Assembly (NCBI RefSeq): GCF_016859285.1
Contig: NC_053415.1
Span: 22,463,501 to 22,527,500 of the forward strand
DNA length: 64,000 bases
DNA from: Xiphias gladius
Lineage: Eukaryota; Chordata; Actinopteri; Istiophoriformes; Xiphiidae
Direction: 5' to 3'
In this document: positions 14,753 to 27,891 of the stretch, piece after piece
Layout: each line of letters starts with the position of its first letter
Position numbering within the stretch: position 1 is the first letter of the stretch
Made by a program: the position numbers and the translations under genes
Notes under the pieces: generated by a model
Told to the model about the DNA's origin: nothing
Database searches by the model: none
What the model saw: the letters and a program-made list of their open reading frames with translations, nothing else

Positions 14753-17117
14753 TTTCAAAATCTAAGGATGAAGCCTTTTGTGATACACCATCTAATTTTT
14801 AGGGAGACAGCTTTAGAAAAGTGCTCATTGTAGAAGGGAGACTGCATTGGTGGGGAAAAAAAAAAATGTTTATGAGCAGCACAGGGCCTGGTAAAAACCG
14901 TAAATTTAGTGAGCGGCCAGAACAATGAGGTGGGAGGTAGGAGCTGCAGAGTTATAGCAACACACACACACACACACACTCGCATACACAAGCACAGTTT
15001 GGGGTAAATAACACTGAGTTAGTGTACGATGCAGTTAAGCGCACCTTTAAATAATGGTGGAAAACTAAACCCATTTGTGTAAGCACCTTTATTACAGATA
15101 GAGCCCACCAGCCCTAAATGTTTTGAAATGCGATGTTGTAAAAATACTACCAGGGGCATTTAGATTTTATGAGGAACTTGTAGGCTCAGCAGCACACTAA
15201 AACAAAATCCCTTGAAACTATTAACTGTAAACTTATTACAAGACCAGATGAAGTAAAACAAATAACCTGAAATCAGTCTTTCCAAAGCTAAGGGCAAACA
15301 CTTTTTTCTTCAGTTTCAATTTCAGGCATTTAACCAGCTGTTTGTTTTTCACTTTATTATAAAATAATTAGTCCTAAATATGATACATATCTGTGTTTAC
15401 AAATGTGGTTAAAAGGCCAATACTGCGTGGTTGAGAGCAGGATTTATATTCTATCCATATCCGAGCCGCTGCTTAAAGATGTAACGGATTTACCCAGTCA
15501 AAAATAAAACATGAAAACTCATATGTCAGATAAACATCCTCTGCATCTGTTCTCATAAAAAGGTCATTACATGGAAGAGTCTGTTACAGGAATACTACGA
15601 TAAACAAACAAACAATCTATCCTGACAAGAATCCAACGGTTTATCTTTGGAAATCCAGTCAGAGTTTTAACAATTATTATTCATCTGTACTGTAGTAAGA
15701 GCTAAGATGTGTGGCCACGCAATTACTGCTGACACGTGTCCGATGATGTACAGCGAGATGTTGCAGCAGAATTCAATATATAACAGAATTGATTTTAAAA
15801 AAAATTGTAACAGTGATGATGGACAACATTCTTCTGTCCGTCCATTCTTTCTAATTTGTAACCGGCAAAGGCTTCAGTTGCAGGCCAATGTAAGAAAGCC
15901 GCGGCCTCCGTGATAAACTTGGCCTGCAATCAGATTTTTTTTCTCTGGCAGTGCTGCCATTTACTGTCTAAACGGGGCCCTGCACGCACTGTTGGTAGAG
16001 TTAAACAACTGGGAATAATATCTGGCGAGACGAATAGGAAAGTCCAACTGCAAAGCAAGAGTCTGACTGTAGTGTGCACAGATGCACTTGCGTTAAACCT
16101 GGAGTTGTCTGCGCCCCGGAGGAGTACCAGGCCAGCTTTCGGTTTCCGTGGCAACCAGCAGCTACATCTCATAGAAAAAGAAAAAAAAAAAGTAGTTTGT
16201 CTACCAATCACTAGCTCAATTTGTCAATTCAGCTATTTAATGTTTGGCCTCAGCAAGTTACTGGACAGAAAGAAAAAGAAAAAAACAGTAAAAACTTTTT
16301 GGTTTTTCTTGTTGTGCTGAAGTGCCCTTTAATGCCTCCTGTTCAAGAACCTTTATGCATGAAGGAGTAGCTAGGACCTGATTGGGCTCTTCCAAGGCAC
16401 CGTTTTTAGCCTAACATCCGCCAAATGCCCCTCTTCTCTTGGCAGTTGCCTCCTTAGTTGAGCCAAAGGCCTCTCTGATCAGCCAAAGTGTGTCTAACTT
16501 CTGCACTTAAAGCTACTGGGTTAACGATATAACCATGGTGGGTGGGGGGTGACACTTAAAGACCTCGGTGCTATCTAGGTTCTAGGTTGGACCACGTCTG
16601 AAGGCAGAAGTGTTAATACCGGAATAGCCCCAAATCTCCGATGTGTGGCGAAAAGCCCGTTGTCACGGCCTCCTAGTGGCTGCATCACGCTGGCCCCCCT
16701 GACCCCTCTCTCCAAAAACGCTGGATCTTTCGGTGGCTCGTACGGTTTTGAACAGTCCCCCCCCCCCACCACCACCACCAAAGAGCACTGTTTGTACCGC
16801 GCTCTCCTGTGCGCGCAAAAAATTCACCAAGCAGCCGTGTGATGGATTTACCCCGCATGAGGCGGCGGCGGCTGCGGAGGTGGTGGGTGCCCCTTTTTCA
16901 TTTTACTCTCTTGCCCCCCTAGAGAGTCTGTGCATGCCGCCGCGGCGAGGAGCCTTTTGACACTGAGGGAGAACAAGTTCAGCGGCAGGAAGCTTTAAAA
17001 GGAAATGCCCGCGTTCCGCTGCGCCTTACTGCGCACAGCGTAGGTGTGGAACAGCAGCTTCTCTGTACCGATTCTTTTCAAAAAATGTACAAACGAAGCA
17101 CATGTTCTTCTACGTAC

Positions 17118-18047
17118 CTGTTTCCAGAGAAAGCTGTCCATGCCGTTTAGCGTCCAAGAGACAGCCACGTGGATGGCGGAAAGAATTACTCCAGTGATGA
17201 CCGCAGCGCGCATCCTGACGGGCAGCAGAGTGTAGATGACATGGATGAAGAACACGGTCCACCAGATCCCCTCGGAGGCACTTCTGGGCTGCACGAGCAG
17301 CACCCCGATCACCTGGATCACCAGCACCACCAGGATGACCACGTAGCACACAATCCACATGTGGTCCTGGTGAAACCCGTTCCTGTTGCAGACCACCATG
17401 AGGATGAGCGTGAGGAAGATGGCAACGGAAAACACCACCACGTAAGTTACGCTCGGCCTCGCCGTCCCGCCGGAGCAGTGGAAGCCCAGCATGACCGTGA
17501 AGACCAGCACCAGCACTGCCATGAGCATGGTCAAGCTGCTCTGGTTGAGACGGAAAAAGTAGCGCTGGTAGAGCCGCTCCAACTTCTCCGACTGGAATTT
17601 CTTGGATTTGAAAACGTGCATGACGCTGGTGCAGCACGCCACTAAAGAAAAGTTTACATCTGGCATGACCTCCTCCTCGTTGGTCCTCGGCTTGGCTCTC
17701 CGCTCCTCCAGACCCAGCTCGACAGACTTGGGTCTCACCTCGTCGCCCGGACGCTTAGGGGACGCGCGGTCTCGGTTCTCCTCGCCATGGTCCTGCCAAG
17801 CCGACCTGGATCTGAAGCTGACCCTGCTGACGGTCGTGGAGGCTTTCCCGGACTGCCGGTGGCCCGGCTCATCCTCTTCCCTCCACCGACTGTTAGTCCG
17901 GGAGAGCTTCTTGCGCGGGGATCTGGTCGCGTATGGGCAACCGTTGGCCACGGACTCAGACTCTCCCCAAGCAGATCTGTGCTCGGTCCCTCCCCTCAAC
18001 CCAGGCGCACCGACTCCGGGTGGGCTGACACTGTTTGATCTGGACAT
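17118..18047 (-). CDS. adcy5: adcy5 coding exon 1: adenylyl cyclase type 5, N-terminus and first membrane helices
   Basis: This encodes the first 310 residues of adenylyl cyclase 5, the plasma-membrane enzyme that makes cAMP from ATP under control of Gs/Gi proteins and calcium. The start is ATG at 18045-18047 with a strong context (CACCACCATGT). The N-terminus reads MSRSNSVSPP, followed by EHRSAWGES (22-30) and VRPKSVELGLEERR (104-117), which match ADCY5 and not ADCY6. The block KLERLYQRYFFRLNQSSL (155-172) leads into membrane helices at about 171-190, 200-221, 230-252, 261-275 and 279-298. The open frame runs on, but a consensus donor (CAG/GTACGTA) ends the exon at 17118 after codon 310 (FLWKQ), the usual ADCY5/6 exon 1 boundary, phase 0. 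The sixth helix and both catalytic domains lie outside the window. The cytosolic N-terminus is shorter than in mammals, which carry extra Gly/Ala-rich tracts. Confidence 0.95.
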
Positions 18048-19400
18048 GGTGGTGAACGGGAGGCAACAACAGAGTGCGCTTGAACAAATAAACGCTGCGG
18101 GAAAGGTTTTTGTTCCACGGAAAATAATGTCAGGGAACTATTTAGTCCCAAAGATGAGGCGCATCAAATGTCTGTTATAGGCTGAATTTCCCATAGTTTG
18201 GTGACTGCTGAAACAGTCTGAGCGCTTTGAATCTAAACAGCCGAGTCAATATAAACTCTCGTCGGTTGACTCTCCCGCTTTCAGAGGCAAACTTTCCTCC
18301 TAAAATCTTTTGTGTGTGTGTGTGTGTGTGTGTGTTTAAATCGAGAGAGGATCATCCGAAGCGATGACCAGAAGCGGCGAAAAACCTCTGGGAATTAAAA
18401 CAATTGAACATGCGCAAAAAGTCACAGGGGGGCCCGTTTCGCCGCGAGAGGAGGGAACATTGGATCCAGGTGGACTTGGCTCCACATCACTGGGCCCAAT
18501 TAACTGCCATCCATGGGGAGTTCGCACTGCAGCGCTCGCCGCAGACGATGAAACCCATTACACGAATCGGATGCTCCCCAGAGATCGCAGCGCAACACCG
18601 TCAATTACGCCGCGGATCCGTTATGTCTGCGGACGTGTTTCCTGCATCACTGTAAACGGGTCGCGGACAGAAAAAGGCGGAGGTGGGGGGGGGATAAAAA
18701 GGCGAATCCCATGTTTGCGGCTTCCGTGCGGCCCCGCGGAGCCTTAATTCACCTGTACTGACCAAACACTGCAGCCTGGACGGCGGTGGGAGCCTCACGT
18801 TTGCCCACAAAGCATCATCACGATCCTCGCACACTTGCGCTGACCGCGGCGGGGGGAGAAAAACTCAGCCGCTCCTCCTCCTCCTCCTCCTCCTCCCGAG
18901 GCAGCCGCAAAAAACACCTCCTTGGTCCATGGTATAGCCCGTGGTCAGTTGATCGTCACCCCCTGCGCCGGATCAGTGTCCGACAGCTGCCCATCACTGT
19001 GCAATCCCCCCCACCCCCACCACCCCAGAGAGCGACCCCTGATTTGATTCGTGGCCGGACTCCGCGCGCAGCGAATCAGCGGCCGTGCGGCGTCAGCATC
19101 GCCCGAAGTGTCTGCCCGGTGCCAAAGCGCGCGCTCGCAGCCTCGGACAATCCGCTCGCCGTCTGTTCGGAGCGTGGCATCATAACATATTTACCGCTGA
19201 TTGCAGCTTTAACGGCCATTCAACCAAGTGTGCTTCCTGCGTCCCGCCTCCCCGCCGCGCTTCCATTGGAGAGAGGAGGGGGGGTGAGTCACGCTTTGGC
19301 GCGCGCTGATTGGGCGACAGGCCGGTCAATCCACATCAAGAGGCTGCGCGACCCCTCGGGCGCTTTCGACGAATGGGCGGGTCTGTAGTCACAGCTGGAT
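18048..19400 (-). promoter_or_regulatory. adcy5: adcy5 5' UTR and CpG-rich promoter region
   Basis: The 1.35 kb upstream of the adcy5 ATG is clearly GC- and CpG-rich compared with the flanking AT-rich DNA. Dense CpG runs include 18590-18740 and 19020-19160. This is typical of a vertebrate CpG-island promoter. A GT microsatellite (18310-18334) sits inside it. No TATA box position can be assigned with confidence, and the transcription start is not visible. The long plus-strand frames here are by-products of GC richness. Confidence 0.6.
18310..18334. repeat. (TG)n microsatellite in adcy5 promoter region
   Basis: Twelve TG units about 265 nt upstream of the adcy5 start codon. Confidence 0.95.
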
Positions 19401-19894
19401 GGCCCTCTCTCTCACACACACACACACCCACCCACGCACACTGGGGGCTGAATCCTCCGTCGGTGAACCCCACTTCTCCACTGGTTCCCATTCTCAAAGT
19501 TGGGTCCCAGGACTCCGGGACCTGGGCCCCAATAACATGATGAGGATAATTCTTATTCAAAATAATTTGGCGTGGCGATATTTTGACCTGTTCTGTCTTC
19601 TCTGTTAAAATGAAGGGACGACGTCTTTGCATTCCCAACTTTTCAAAGGGCAAACTTTTGAGGCTCAGTTGTATTTTCTCGCTTTTTTTGGGGGGGGGGC
19701 AGACGTTTTCGCTCCTATGTCTGGAGACATTTTGTTGCATTCTCTTATTCCTATCGAGCTCTTTTCCGTTTGATTTATTTATTTATTTATTTATTGCATC
19801 ATGGGTTTAATTGTGAAGAACAGAGATCAAATGTCAAACATGTGTCAAGCCTTCTTAAATATGAATATTTGATGCTTTTCCCTGCGTTACACCA

Positions 19895-20030
19895 AACTAA
19901 ATTAAATATATTTTGGTTTTAGGCTGTTGGTCAGAGGAGACAAGGAAAATGAAGTGGTCATCTTGGGTTCTGGCAATTTATCAGTTACTCGGAAAAGTAA
20001 TCCACAATGAAAACAATCATCACCTGCAGG
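19895..20030. repeat. GCTGCAAC-family MITE fragment
   Basis: ggctgttggtcagaggagac, catcttgggttctgg and aatgaaaacaatcatc match the family. Both ends are lost. Confidence 0.5.
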
Positions 20031-20698
20031 CTTTTTACATCTTTGCTTGCCCATATTTATAGGCTGAGGGTAGAACAAAAAAAGTATGCGTGATTCAGCC
20101 CAGTGTTTCACTTCCCCCCGCCATTCACATGCGGTGAAACAGCACTTGTGTCATTTAAGTTCACATTGTGTGCTAATGAATGTAAATTGGAGGCATGTGA
20201 CGAGGAGCCTCGTGTGTTTGCTGGGACCGGCTCACCTCCAGCTGAGTTCCCTTTGCCCCCTTTGCAACTCAACAAGGGTGAAACACTGTTAGCGGAGAGA
20301 ACAGGGGCTTCCATTCAGCACAGCCATCATCAAATAAAAGGGGAACTCAGATATAAATCAGATACAAATTTATCTTGATTCAGGTTTTGTAACTTATTTT
20401 CTCTGCTTGTCTTATGACTGCTTGTTTGCTCGCTCTCTTTGGCTCTTTCTCTTTGCTCTCTCATAACACACCTAACACAATTTATTGTTGAATAACACAA
20501 GGCAATAGTGATCTCACCATATTAAACTCAAACAGATTAATGTGAAGAATCAGGTTAATGCCGGAAACTGTACTGTACCTAAGTACAGTTTAGACTGAAA
20601 ACTTCAGTGTTCTGCTACTTTGTACTTCTACTCCTCCTAAATTTCAGGCAGAAATTAAGTAATTTATGCATTTTTTTTTTTACAGCTGAATTTACCAG

Positions 20699-21067
20699 TT
20701 ACACTACACGGCCGAAAGTATGCGGACAACTCATACGTGACTGTTGAACATGACCTTCCAAAAGCACATTTAATCTGCTGCTGTAACAGCCTCCGCTCTT
20801 CTGGCGTCGGGCTCTCCACCAGGCCTCTGAACCTGGCTGCAGGGATTTCCTCCCATTCAGCCACAACAGCATTAGGGAGGGTGGCCACTGGTGCTGGGTC
20901 ATCAGGGCCCGGCTGAGCTCCAGGGCTCTGAGCAGACCAGTCAAGTTCTGCCGCACCGAGCTCGGAAAAACCGTCTCTTTACGGAAAAGGGCTTTGTGCA
21001 CGGGGTTATTGTCATGTTGAAACATGAAAAAGGCCTTTCCCCGCATACTTTTTGGCCACATAATGTG
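20699..21067 (-). mobile_element. Tc1-derived non-autonomous element with inverted repeats
   Basis: Left end acactacacggccgaaagta and right end (complement) acattatgtggccaaaaagt form imperfect inverted repeats. The minus-strand interior reads FMFQHDNNPVHKALF, the DDE-region motif of Tc1-like transposases, then frameshifts. The transposase N-terminal part is missing, so this is an internally deleted copy of the same family as 13624-14752. Confidence 0.75.
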
Positions 21068-21468
21068 CTTTGCGCATTAAGATTATACATACAAAACAAA
21101 TGTTCGGCCTGGGAATAATGATGCATTGTCACAGATGAAACAGCCGGGCCTAACAGAATAAAAAGTAGCTAAAATAAGCTACTGATTAGCTGATAACCTT
21201 CCTCACATGTCCAACCAGGATCAGAGTGTCTGAGAGAAAGCAGACATCGGTGTGGAATCTTAAGTTACCCTTTGGTATTAACTGCCACTTTAAACTAATC
21301 AATCACGTTTATGCGAAATACTGAAACCACTGTCCACGTCCGGGCAAGTTTGCTTTTCACACAACGCCAAGACGGTGTTTTATAAGGGAGACTCGGGAAC
21401 ATGTGGAGCTAAAATCTAAATAAATCCAATTTACACAGCTTCACGGTCTAATGTGGAATATACATACG

Positions 21469-21492
21469 TGTGTGTGTGTGTGTGTGTGTGTG
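21469..21492. repeat. (GT)n microsatellite
   Basis: About 11 GT units in intergenic DNA. Confidence 0.95.
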
Positions 21493-21849
21493 CCTCCCGC
21501 TTTTGTCTGATATTTCACAGTAACTGAAACCACACACATACTGTACGTGGTTCTCCAGGTAAAATGCTTTCACTCGTAACGTTGAACGCTTCTAAAGCAA
21601 ATGTAATCAGGGAGGTTTAAGATTATGTTCCCTGTTGATTCGACACAGAACGCTACTGCCATCGTCTGAATGTTAAATGAACTGGCTCAGCAGCAGTTTA
21701 TCATCATGTACAAGATTCAGACGTGTATTCACACCCTCACACACAGAGAGAGACTCTCTCACACACACACACACAAACACAAATTTAATCTCATTACAAC
21801 CATCTTTTTGAATTTCCACATAAATTTGCTATTGGCTATGTAAACTATA

Positions 21850-22230
21850 GTTAAAGTTTGAAGGGTTTTTTTTTTTTCACCCAAATTCCCATGCAGTTCG
21901 TTTCAGTTTTTGCTTGCAGAGTGTTTGATATCTCCATTGCTGAGACCCCTGGTGCCACACTGATACCATGAAAATGGAGAAAACTTCGTCTGTGGTGCTC
22001 AAAGCAAGAGGGTACAGCGCTGGAAAAAAAAACTCGACAGAGAAAACAACCTCCCCAGTTAAGTTGATAAAATCAGGACGGTTTTCAAATGAGCACAGTC
22101 CAGATTGAAACCGGAACTAAACCAAAAAACAAATCACTCTGAAGTACGTGGCTCGGTGGCGAGTTACCAGTGGGAGTGAGTGGGAAAACATGTTTTATTT
22201 CTAGTCACCTGGATGAACTGACCCTTTAAC
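21850..22230. mobile_element. MITE with AAAGGGTCAGTTCA-type ends, degenerate copy
   Basis: The right end reads ggatgaactgaccctttaac. The left end ttaaagtttgaaggg is its weak complement. Internal text (tttcacccaaattccc, ttgctgagacccctgg) fits the family also seen at 25992-26617. Confidence 0.55.
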
Positions 22231-23775
22231 ACACTGTTATTTCAAATGTAAAAATTCCCTGTGTAAATACCAGTGCCGCCACAAATTATTCAACAGGATT
22301 AACTGTAAAGAATAAGACATTTTTGCCATGTAACACGAGAAGGAAATGTTAGTGATCATCTTCCTCCGTGTATATGAGCGAACTATTTATGAGTGAGTTT
22401 ATTTAAAAGTGTAGTAAATCTACATTTAAAAAAAAATGTAATTAAACATCATTATTATTATCATTATTCTGGAAAAAAAGGTGGAGAACAAAAGCACAAA
22501 GCCTAGTAAAGGCTCTGTCCCACAACGCTAATACACTTAAATGCATACGTGAAATACAGCAATTTGTTTCTCCCTTCTTAGGTGATTTTAATACAGTAGA
22601 GTCCAGCCATACTGAGCAGAAGCCTAAAGAAGCTCTTGGATGGATGGAAAACAGCTTGAGGAAAAGGCTACAGCAACAACATTCAGTTCACTGGATAAAC
22701 ACGCTTCGTTTTCAGTGATGTAATCCTCAAATATCCCTCTTTCCAAAAGCAGCACAGAACAAAACAGACCTCATCAAAAGAAAATCAAAGAGATGAGAAC
22801 ATGTGCAAAGAGTCGCTTCTACCACACAACTACACAACAGACAAGACAACAGATATAGCTTGAGATCGAAAGCTCGTTCTTGACACCACTTGACAAAACT
22901 ATCTCACTAACCCGTTTCAGACTCGAGTTGTAGCCCAGCATAGACCAGAATCCATTAAGGTGCTCAGAAAATGCCGGTTTCCCAAAATGGCAGATTCTAC
23001 GGATTCATGACAGCTGGACAAACTCCACCAGCTCAGGAAGACTGTGTGGCACGATCAAAAGCTCCAGAGCAGCTACTAAATGGACCTAGTAGTAGGACTG
23101 TTTTGTCAATGGGTGTAACGCTGGAAAGCGTGTTAGTCACGTGGTTCTATGCAAAGCCAGCATCGGACAGTCTGCATTCACCCCTGCACAGAGGTCAGTG
23201 CTCTCATCCGTCCGTGGGAACTCAAGTCAGGCATCTGACGCAGAGACCGTCGACCTCTCTGAGAAACCTTTCCGGGTGGAAAGCACTGCACAGGAACAAG
23301 CGGTTGATGCCTCTCCTTGTGGCACAGATGTGTCCGTGTCTGCTATGGCAAGAATTCCTATAGGAGCTCATATAATATAAGTGTGCTGCTGAACGTAAGA
23401 AGAAACCTCTTGTGTAGACACCAGCCCCTCTGGATACCTCTTACGCGTATTAATCTTCACGAACCGGGGCGGTCTCGTGAATGTCGAATCTCTTTTTCAA
23501 GACACCTGCGGTCAAAATGGCAGCACGACCATGTCATATTAATGCACCGCCAACATTCGCCGAGAGAAGTAAAGCATAGGACTATGGGGGGAAAAGGGCA
23601 TTTAAAAACACATTAAAACGAAATAATCAACAAGCACAAGAGGTTCCTGAAAAATAAAGAGAAGTAGAGGAAGCTGCAGAAGGGAAAAGGTATTGGAATT
23701 GTTCAAGAGAAGGAAAATAAAATCAAAGTTACGATGCATTGACCATGGATGTTGTAACTTGGGGAATTACTTAAA

Positions 23776-23950
23776 CTACAGTGGCTTCAGAAAGTATTCA
23801 GACCCCTGCACTTTTTTGCACGTTTTGCTGTGCTGTAGATTTTATCATAGACAGATAAACTTGATAGTTTTGCCCATAAATCTACGCTAAGTCACCCATG
23901 ATGACAAAGTGACAACATGCTCTCAGAAAGTTTCGCAAATTTATCAAACA
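23776..23950. mobile_element. Tc1/mariner terminal fragment
   Basis: Begins ctacagtggcttcagaaag, then tattcagacccct, and ends with the region around atgacaaagtgacaacatg. This is the familiar terminal sequence of a fish Tc1-like family. Only one end is present. Confidence 0.6.
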
Positions 23951-24892
23951 ACCAAAAACATCCTAGGCTCATCTTGTTCGGCAGTTCTCATGCTAATACT
24001 AAATGAATGAAGTTATATGATATAGCAATTCAGTCTCTTCTTCTTGCTGCACTGATTCAGCCGCTGGTAGCAGCCAGTCAAGCATAACTCCTGTTTGCAG
24101 TCCACAGGGAAAAAAAAATCACATCTGAGGCATCGCAAATATTCCGAAAAACATCCTCTACAAAAATAAACCTTTTCAGTGTTCCATCAAATTGTTTATT
24201 ATGAACCATGTGTGCTGGCAGTGCCTCATGAACACCAGTACAAACACACGAACCATTTGGCAACGTCTAACATAGCATCAAGCGTTCCAGAGATTCGCGG
24301 CATATGCGATCCAGTGGCCGAATCAAGGGACGGTGCGCAGCACGAGGGCGTGAGAGGTGAATGCGAACCGGCTGCATCGGGAGGCCAAGGACTGACAAGC
24401 GAAGAATCCCCTCACCACCGGCAGCCTGTGCACACGTGCGGTGAGACACGAGAGGAAGATCTCAGTCCAGGTCAGTGCAGATCTATTCTCTCTTTCACAA
24501 GAAGGAGAGAAGGACGAGCGCTGCACGGTGGAGAGCAACCTTTGCCGTCTGTATCGTGTATGTTGTTTGTGCAACAAAAAGGGAGTCACACTCGGCCATC
24601 CACCTATCTCAGATATTTTTTCTCTGAATTTTGCTATTTGAGCCAGTATTCAGATAATAATAGTCAGAGCTCGACGTCGCCATTCTTTGGACACGGTTGT
24701 GCTACGAAGAATCATACTGGACCGTCACGTGTCATGGGTAGAGTGACGAGGCCTGGCGGGAAATATCAAGTCAGATTTATACTCTTCTCATCACCTCTTC
24801 TCTGATCAGATAGATTCTGATCCCGGTACAAGTTTGTTGTTGGATAAATTTCATACAACTGCTTGTGTTTAGACAACATCAAAAGTTTAGGA

Positions 24893-25002
24893 ACGAAAGA
24901 GCAATGGCAGCCAAGTGGTTGAGGCGCCCAACTAGGGCATCCAGTCGTGTCATCTGGGTCATCCACTGTCCACATTTACACTGTGACTGTCAAATAAAGG
25001 CT
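24893..25002 (+). repeat. Possible tRNA-derived SINE remnant
   Basis: agccaagtggttgaggcgcc resembles a tRNA A-box region (box B is not clear), and the piece ends in gtcaaataaaggc, a common SINE tail in spiny-rayed fish. Confidence 0.4.
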
Positions 25003-25991
25003 GTTGACAATGCCTAGACTTTGCAGAATAATTTAAATACTCGTCCTGTTAAAACAGTTGTATAATGTCTTCTCATGTCATAGTGATGTCATGGATGGAT
25101 GGAGGAAGGGTCTAATAAAAACACACAATCGAGTTGCATTATGGGAAATGATTCAGTATTTTTGACAGTATTTTGACTTTTGATGGTTTAGCAATACTTG
25201 ACGAATTCTCCTCTTTTTTTCTTTGTACATTTTTCTTTCCCCCATATATATGTTTTTCAACGGTTGAAAAAATCCAATAGCAACAATTCAGTTTTGACAT
25301 TGTAACATTGTCCCATGGAAATAAATGAAATTACGCTAAAACAGACAATGTTCCCACCTATATGATGCATGAGGGAATGAGTCACCGGTACATTTAAGGT
25401 ACACATAGAAAAACTAGCCACTTTTTTCCCCATGAATTACTAGAAGTCCACTGTTACTCAGAGGGGCCCACCAATGTTGCATTATACATGTACCAGTGCA
25501 TGTTAGTTTGCCACTGTATATGCAATAAAAAAAAATGTGAATATGCTTCCCATATTATAGGTTTATTGTAAATATATACTCATTATTCATACCTGTACAA
25601 AGTAGTTGGCCCCATGCAAAACATTTGTATCAAAACTTTATTCAGTAGAACCAATTCTCAAGTAACATATGCCATGCTTTTGTAGTTTTTCTTTTTTAAG
25701 TTATGCTGTAACACAGATCTTCGTTCCAGGCGTCCAGATTTACTCTTTCATGCAGTTTTACAATGAGCTGCACTTCTGCTCCTGCAAGACTTTCCCAACA
25801 AGTATCTGAAATCATGCTCAACCATTTATGGGGAAGGACTGCAAGACGGGTTCTATGATCAAGACCGCAAGCAGGACTTCAGCAACATGACTTGTATGTT
25901 TTGGAGGTGGCTTTGAGCAGTAATGTTGACACTGCTCAAATGAGGCAAGCTGATGTGCGCTAGCTTCTGAGAACACAGTTTGAAAGAATCA

Positions 25992-26617
25992 TTTAAGGGT
26001 CAGTTCACCAAGTTTACAAAAAAAAACTTCTCACTTACCTCTAGTAGACCGGTATTTGGACTCGCCAAGATATATTTGAAGTATCCGTTTCTGAGATTTC
26101 TGCTTCCACCTCAAGACAATTGATGTGAAAGGTAGGAAGGCACTCAAACGTTGAAAAAAAATTCTATTTTAAAGATTTGGACTGCATCATATTTGTCTAG
26201 AAACAAGCATTTTAGTCACTCTGACTAATGCGCAGACCTCGCTGCACTTGGTAGGTGGACTGTCAAGACCAGTGGTTCCAAAACTGTGGGATGGGACCCC
26301 TAAGGGGACACAGGGGCTATTAATTGATGCTTGCTGGTTAGATTTTTTTCTGGTGTCTGGCAATGACTGATCCAAAGTATCAGGGACACTGATTCTAAAA
26401 AGAGACGCTGTTTTAATTTTTTAAATGTAATTTTGCAACGCTGCGAGCACCACAAATAAATTCCATTCACCTCCATTGTATTGTGGTGGAGGTAGAAATC
26501 TCAGGGAGGAGATTTGGTATTGAGTATCGTTTAAAAAGCAAAAATATCTGGATGGCTAGACCACCAGGGGTATGTGAAAAGATTTGCTTTGTAATTTGGG
26601 TGAACAGACCATTTAAA
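25992..26617. mobile_element. MITE with AAGGGTCAGTTCACC ends
   Basis: Left end tttaagggtcagttcacca. The right end tttgggtgaacagaccattt is its inverted complement with mismatches. No coding capacity. Similar ends occur at 21850-22230. Confidence 0.7.
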
Positions 26618-27891
26618 GAGTAACTGTTGTTTCTTCTCTGACCTCAAGCGGTTGAAGCTCCGGCTGTGCTGCAGTGGTGTAGAAATGTACTCAGAGGGAT
26701 AGATGTGCGGCAGACTCATCGTTTCAACTGAAAGAGGTCAGTAGAAGGATGCTCGTTCTGCCTGATGTTGTCCTCTCCGACAGAGCAGCCGACAACAGGC
26801 CCAACAAAATATCGAGTACTCCGGATTACAACTCCAAAATTTCCATAATAACATTGTCTAAAACAAACAGAAAACATTGTGGGGTGTGCAATCAGATATG
26901 ACCATTACAAACTAAATGTGTCTTTTTTTCATTAGGTAATGAAAAGGTGGACCTATTCTGATTCAGTTCTCTCTTTGTACTGTACGTTATTAAATTCACC
27001 TCATTGAAAAGGCATGACTACGAGCTCACTAATTGATTGCACTACCAAGTCTGTTTGCTTCTTTCTTGAGCACTATTCCCACATTGACAGAGACATGCCT
27101 CTTAGGAATAGCACTTCAGCTCACATAGCTCTATACAAATGAATGACCACCATTTTTTTCATGTACCAAAGTATAGTGAAATCACTCTGTATTTCAAAAT
27201 AAAAGTCCCTAAAGATAAAGCATCTATCGCATATTTAAGCTACAATGTGGGTTTCTTTTGTTACATATCAAAGCTTATTTCCTCTGAAAGTACTGTTGCT
27301 ACTGTATGTTGCGCTATCTGTTCTTTTTTGCTAGTGTCTCATTACAAGCCATGATATCTTAATTGTTCGTTTGTGATAAAAGGGTTTCACATCCCGTTTA
27401 CGAGACAAACGGACCCTGTCAATTAATTAGAGATGGGATGAGGACTGAAGACAGAGCTTAATAAAGAATGAAAGTGTGCATGTTCTAATTTGGGTGGTTT
27501 GAAAAGCATCACTTTAATGGAGCTGAAAATGCTAAAAGTAGTTAGTTTCAATAGATAAAAGAAAGAAAAATGCAATCACCTGAAGAGATGAGGAATTTTT
27601 GCTCACTTGGATGCATGTGGTAAGGAAAAACATGACTAGTCTCTTCAATCACCTACTGGCTACATCAGGTTAGTAAACATCAAGCAATGAGGAAACCAAA
27701 CGACACAACTCACAGTCATCACTGGCAAAGTTGGGAAACTTAAAGCTTTTAGACAGTCAACATAATCAATGGCAGACCAGTAAGAGTGTAACTGAGACAC
27801 AAGTCAAAACAACATCCGAGCAAACACCAAACAAAGAGCAACACAAGTGGAAAACAGATAGAAAACCATGCAAGCACAGAATGAAAAAAGG

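Larger units (their letters stand above)
19401..27891. other. Intergenic region between adcy5 promoter and hacd2 3' end
   Basis: No gene is recognisable on either strand over 8.5 kb. It holds a short CA tract (19405-19440), a TTTA repeat (19776-19795), MITE and Tc1-like copies (19895-20030, 20699-21067, 21850-22230, 23776-23950, 25992-26617), a tRNA-SINE-like piece (24893-25002) and otherwise unassigned DNA. A locally GC-richer patch at 24290-24480 gives a 208-codon plus-strand frame with no recognisable domain. In mammals adcy5 and hacd2 are also neighbours, so the lack of a gene between them is expected. Confidence 0.7.

Noticed and set aside
17118..18047. ADCY6 instead of ADCY5
   Set aside because: The N-terminal blocks (SVSPP, EHRSAWGE, VRPKSVELGLEERR) are ADCY5-specific, and the neighbouring hacd2 fits ADCY5 synteny.
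17110..18180. Antisense and alternate-frame ORFs over adcy5 exon 1 (up to 192 codons)
   Set aside because: Shadows of a GC-rich coding exon. Only the 18047 minus-strand frame matches a known family.
18364..19388. Plus-strand ORFs of 127 and 200 codons in the adcy5 promoter
   Set aside because: Low-complexity frames (poly-Ser, poly-Pro) from a CpG island with no homology. A divergent transcript is possible but unsupported.
24179..24805. 208-codon plus-strand ORF in intergenic DNA
   Set aside because: No domain, signal peptide or splice context recognised. Length is moderately unusual but not convincing.
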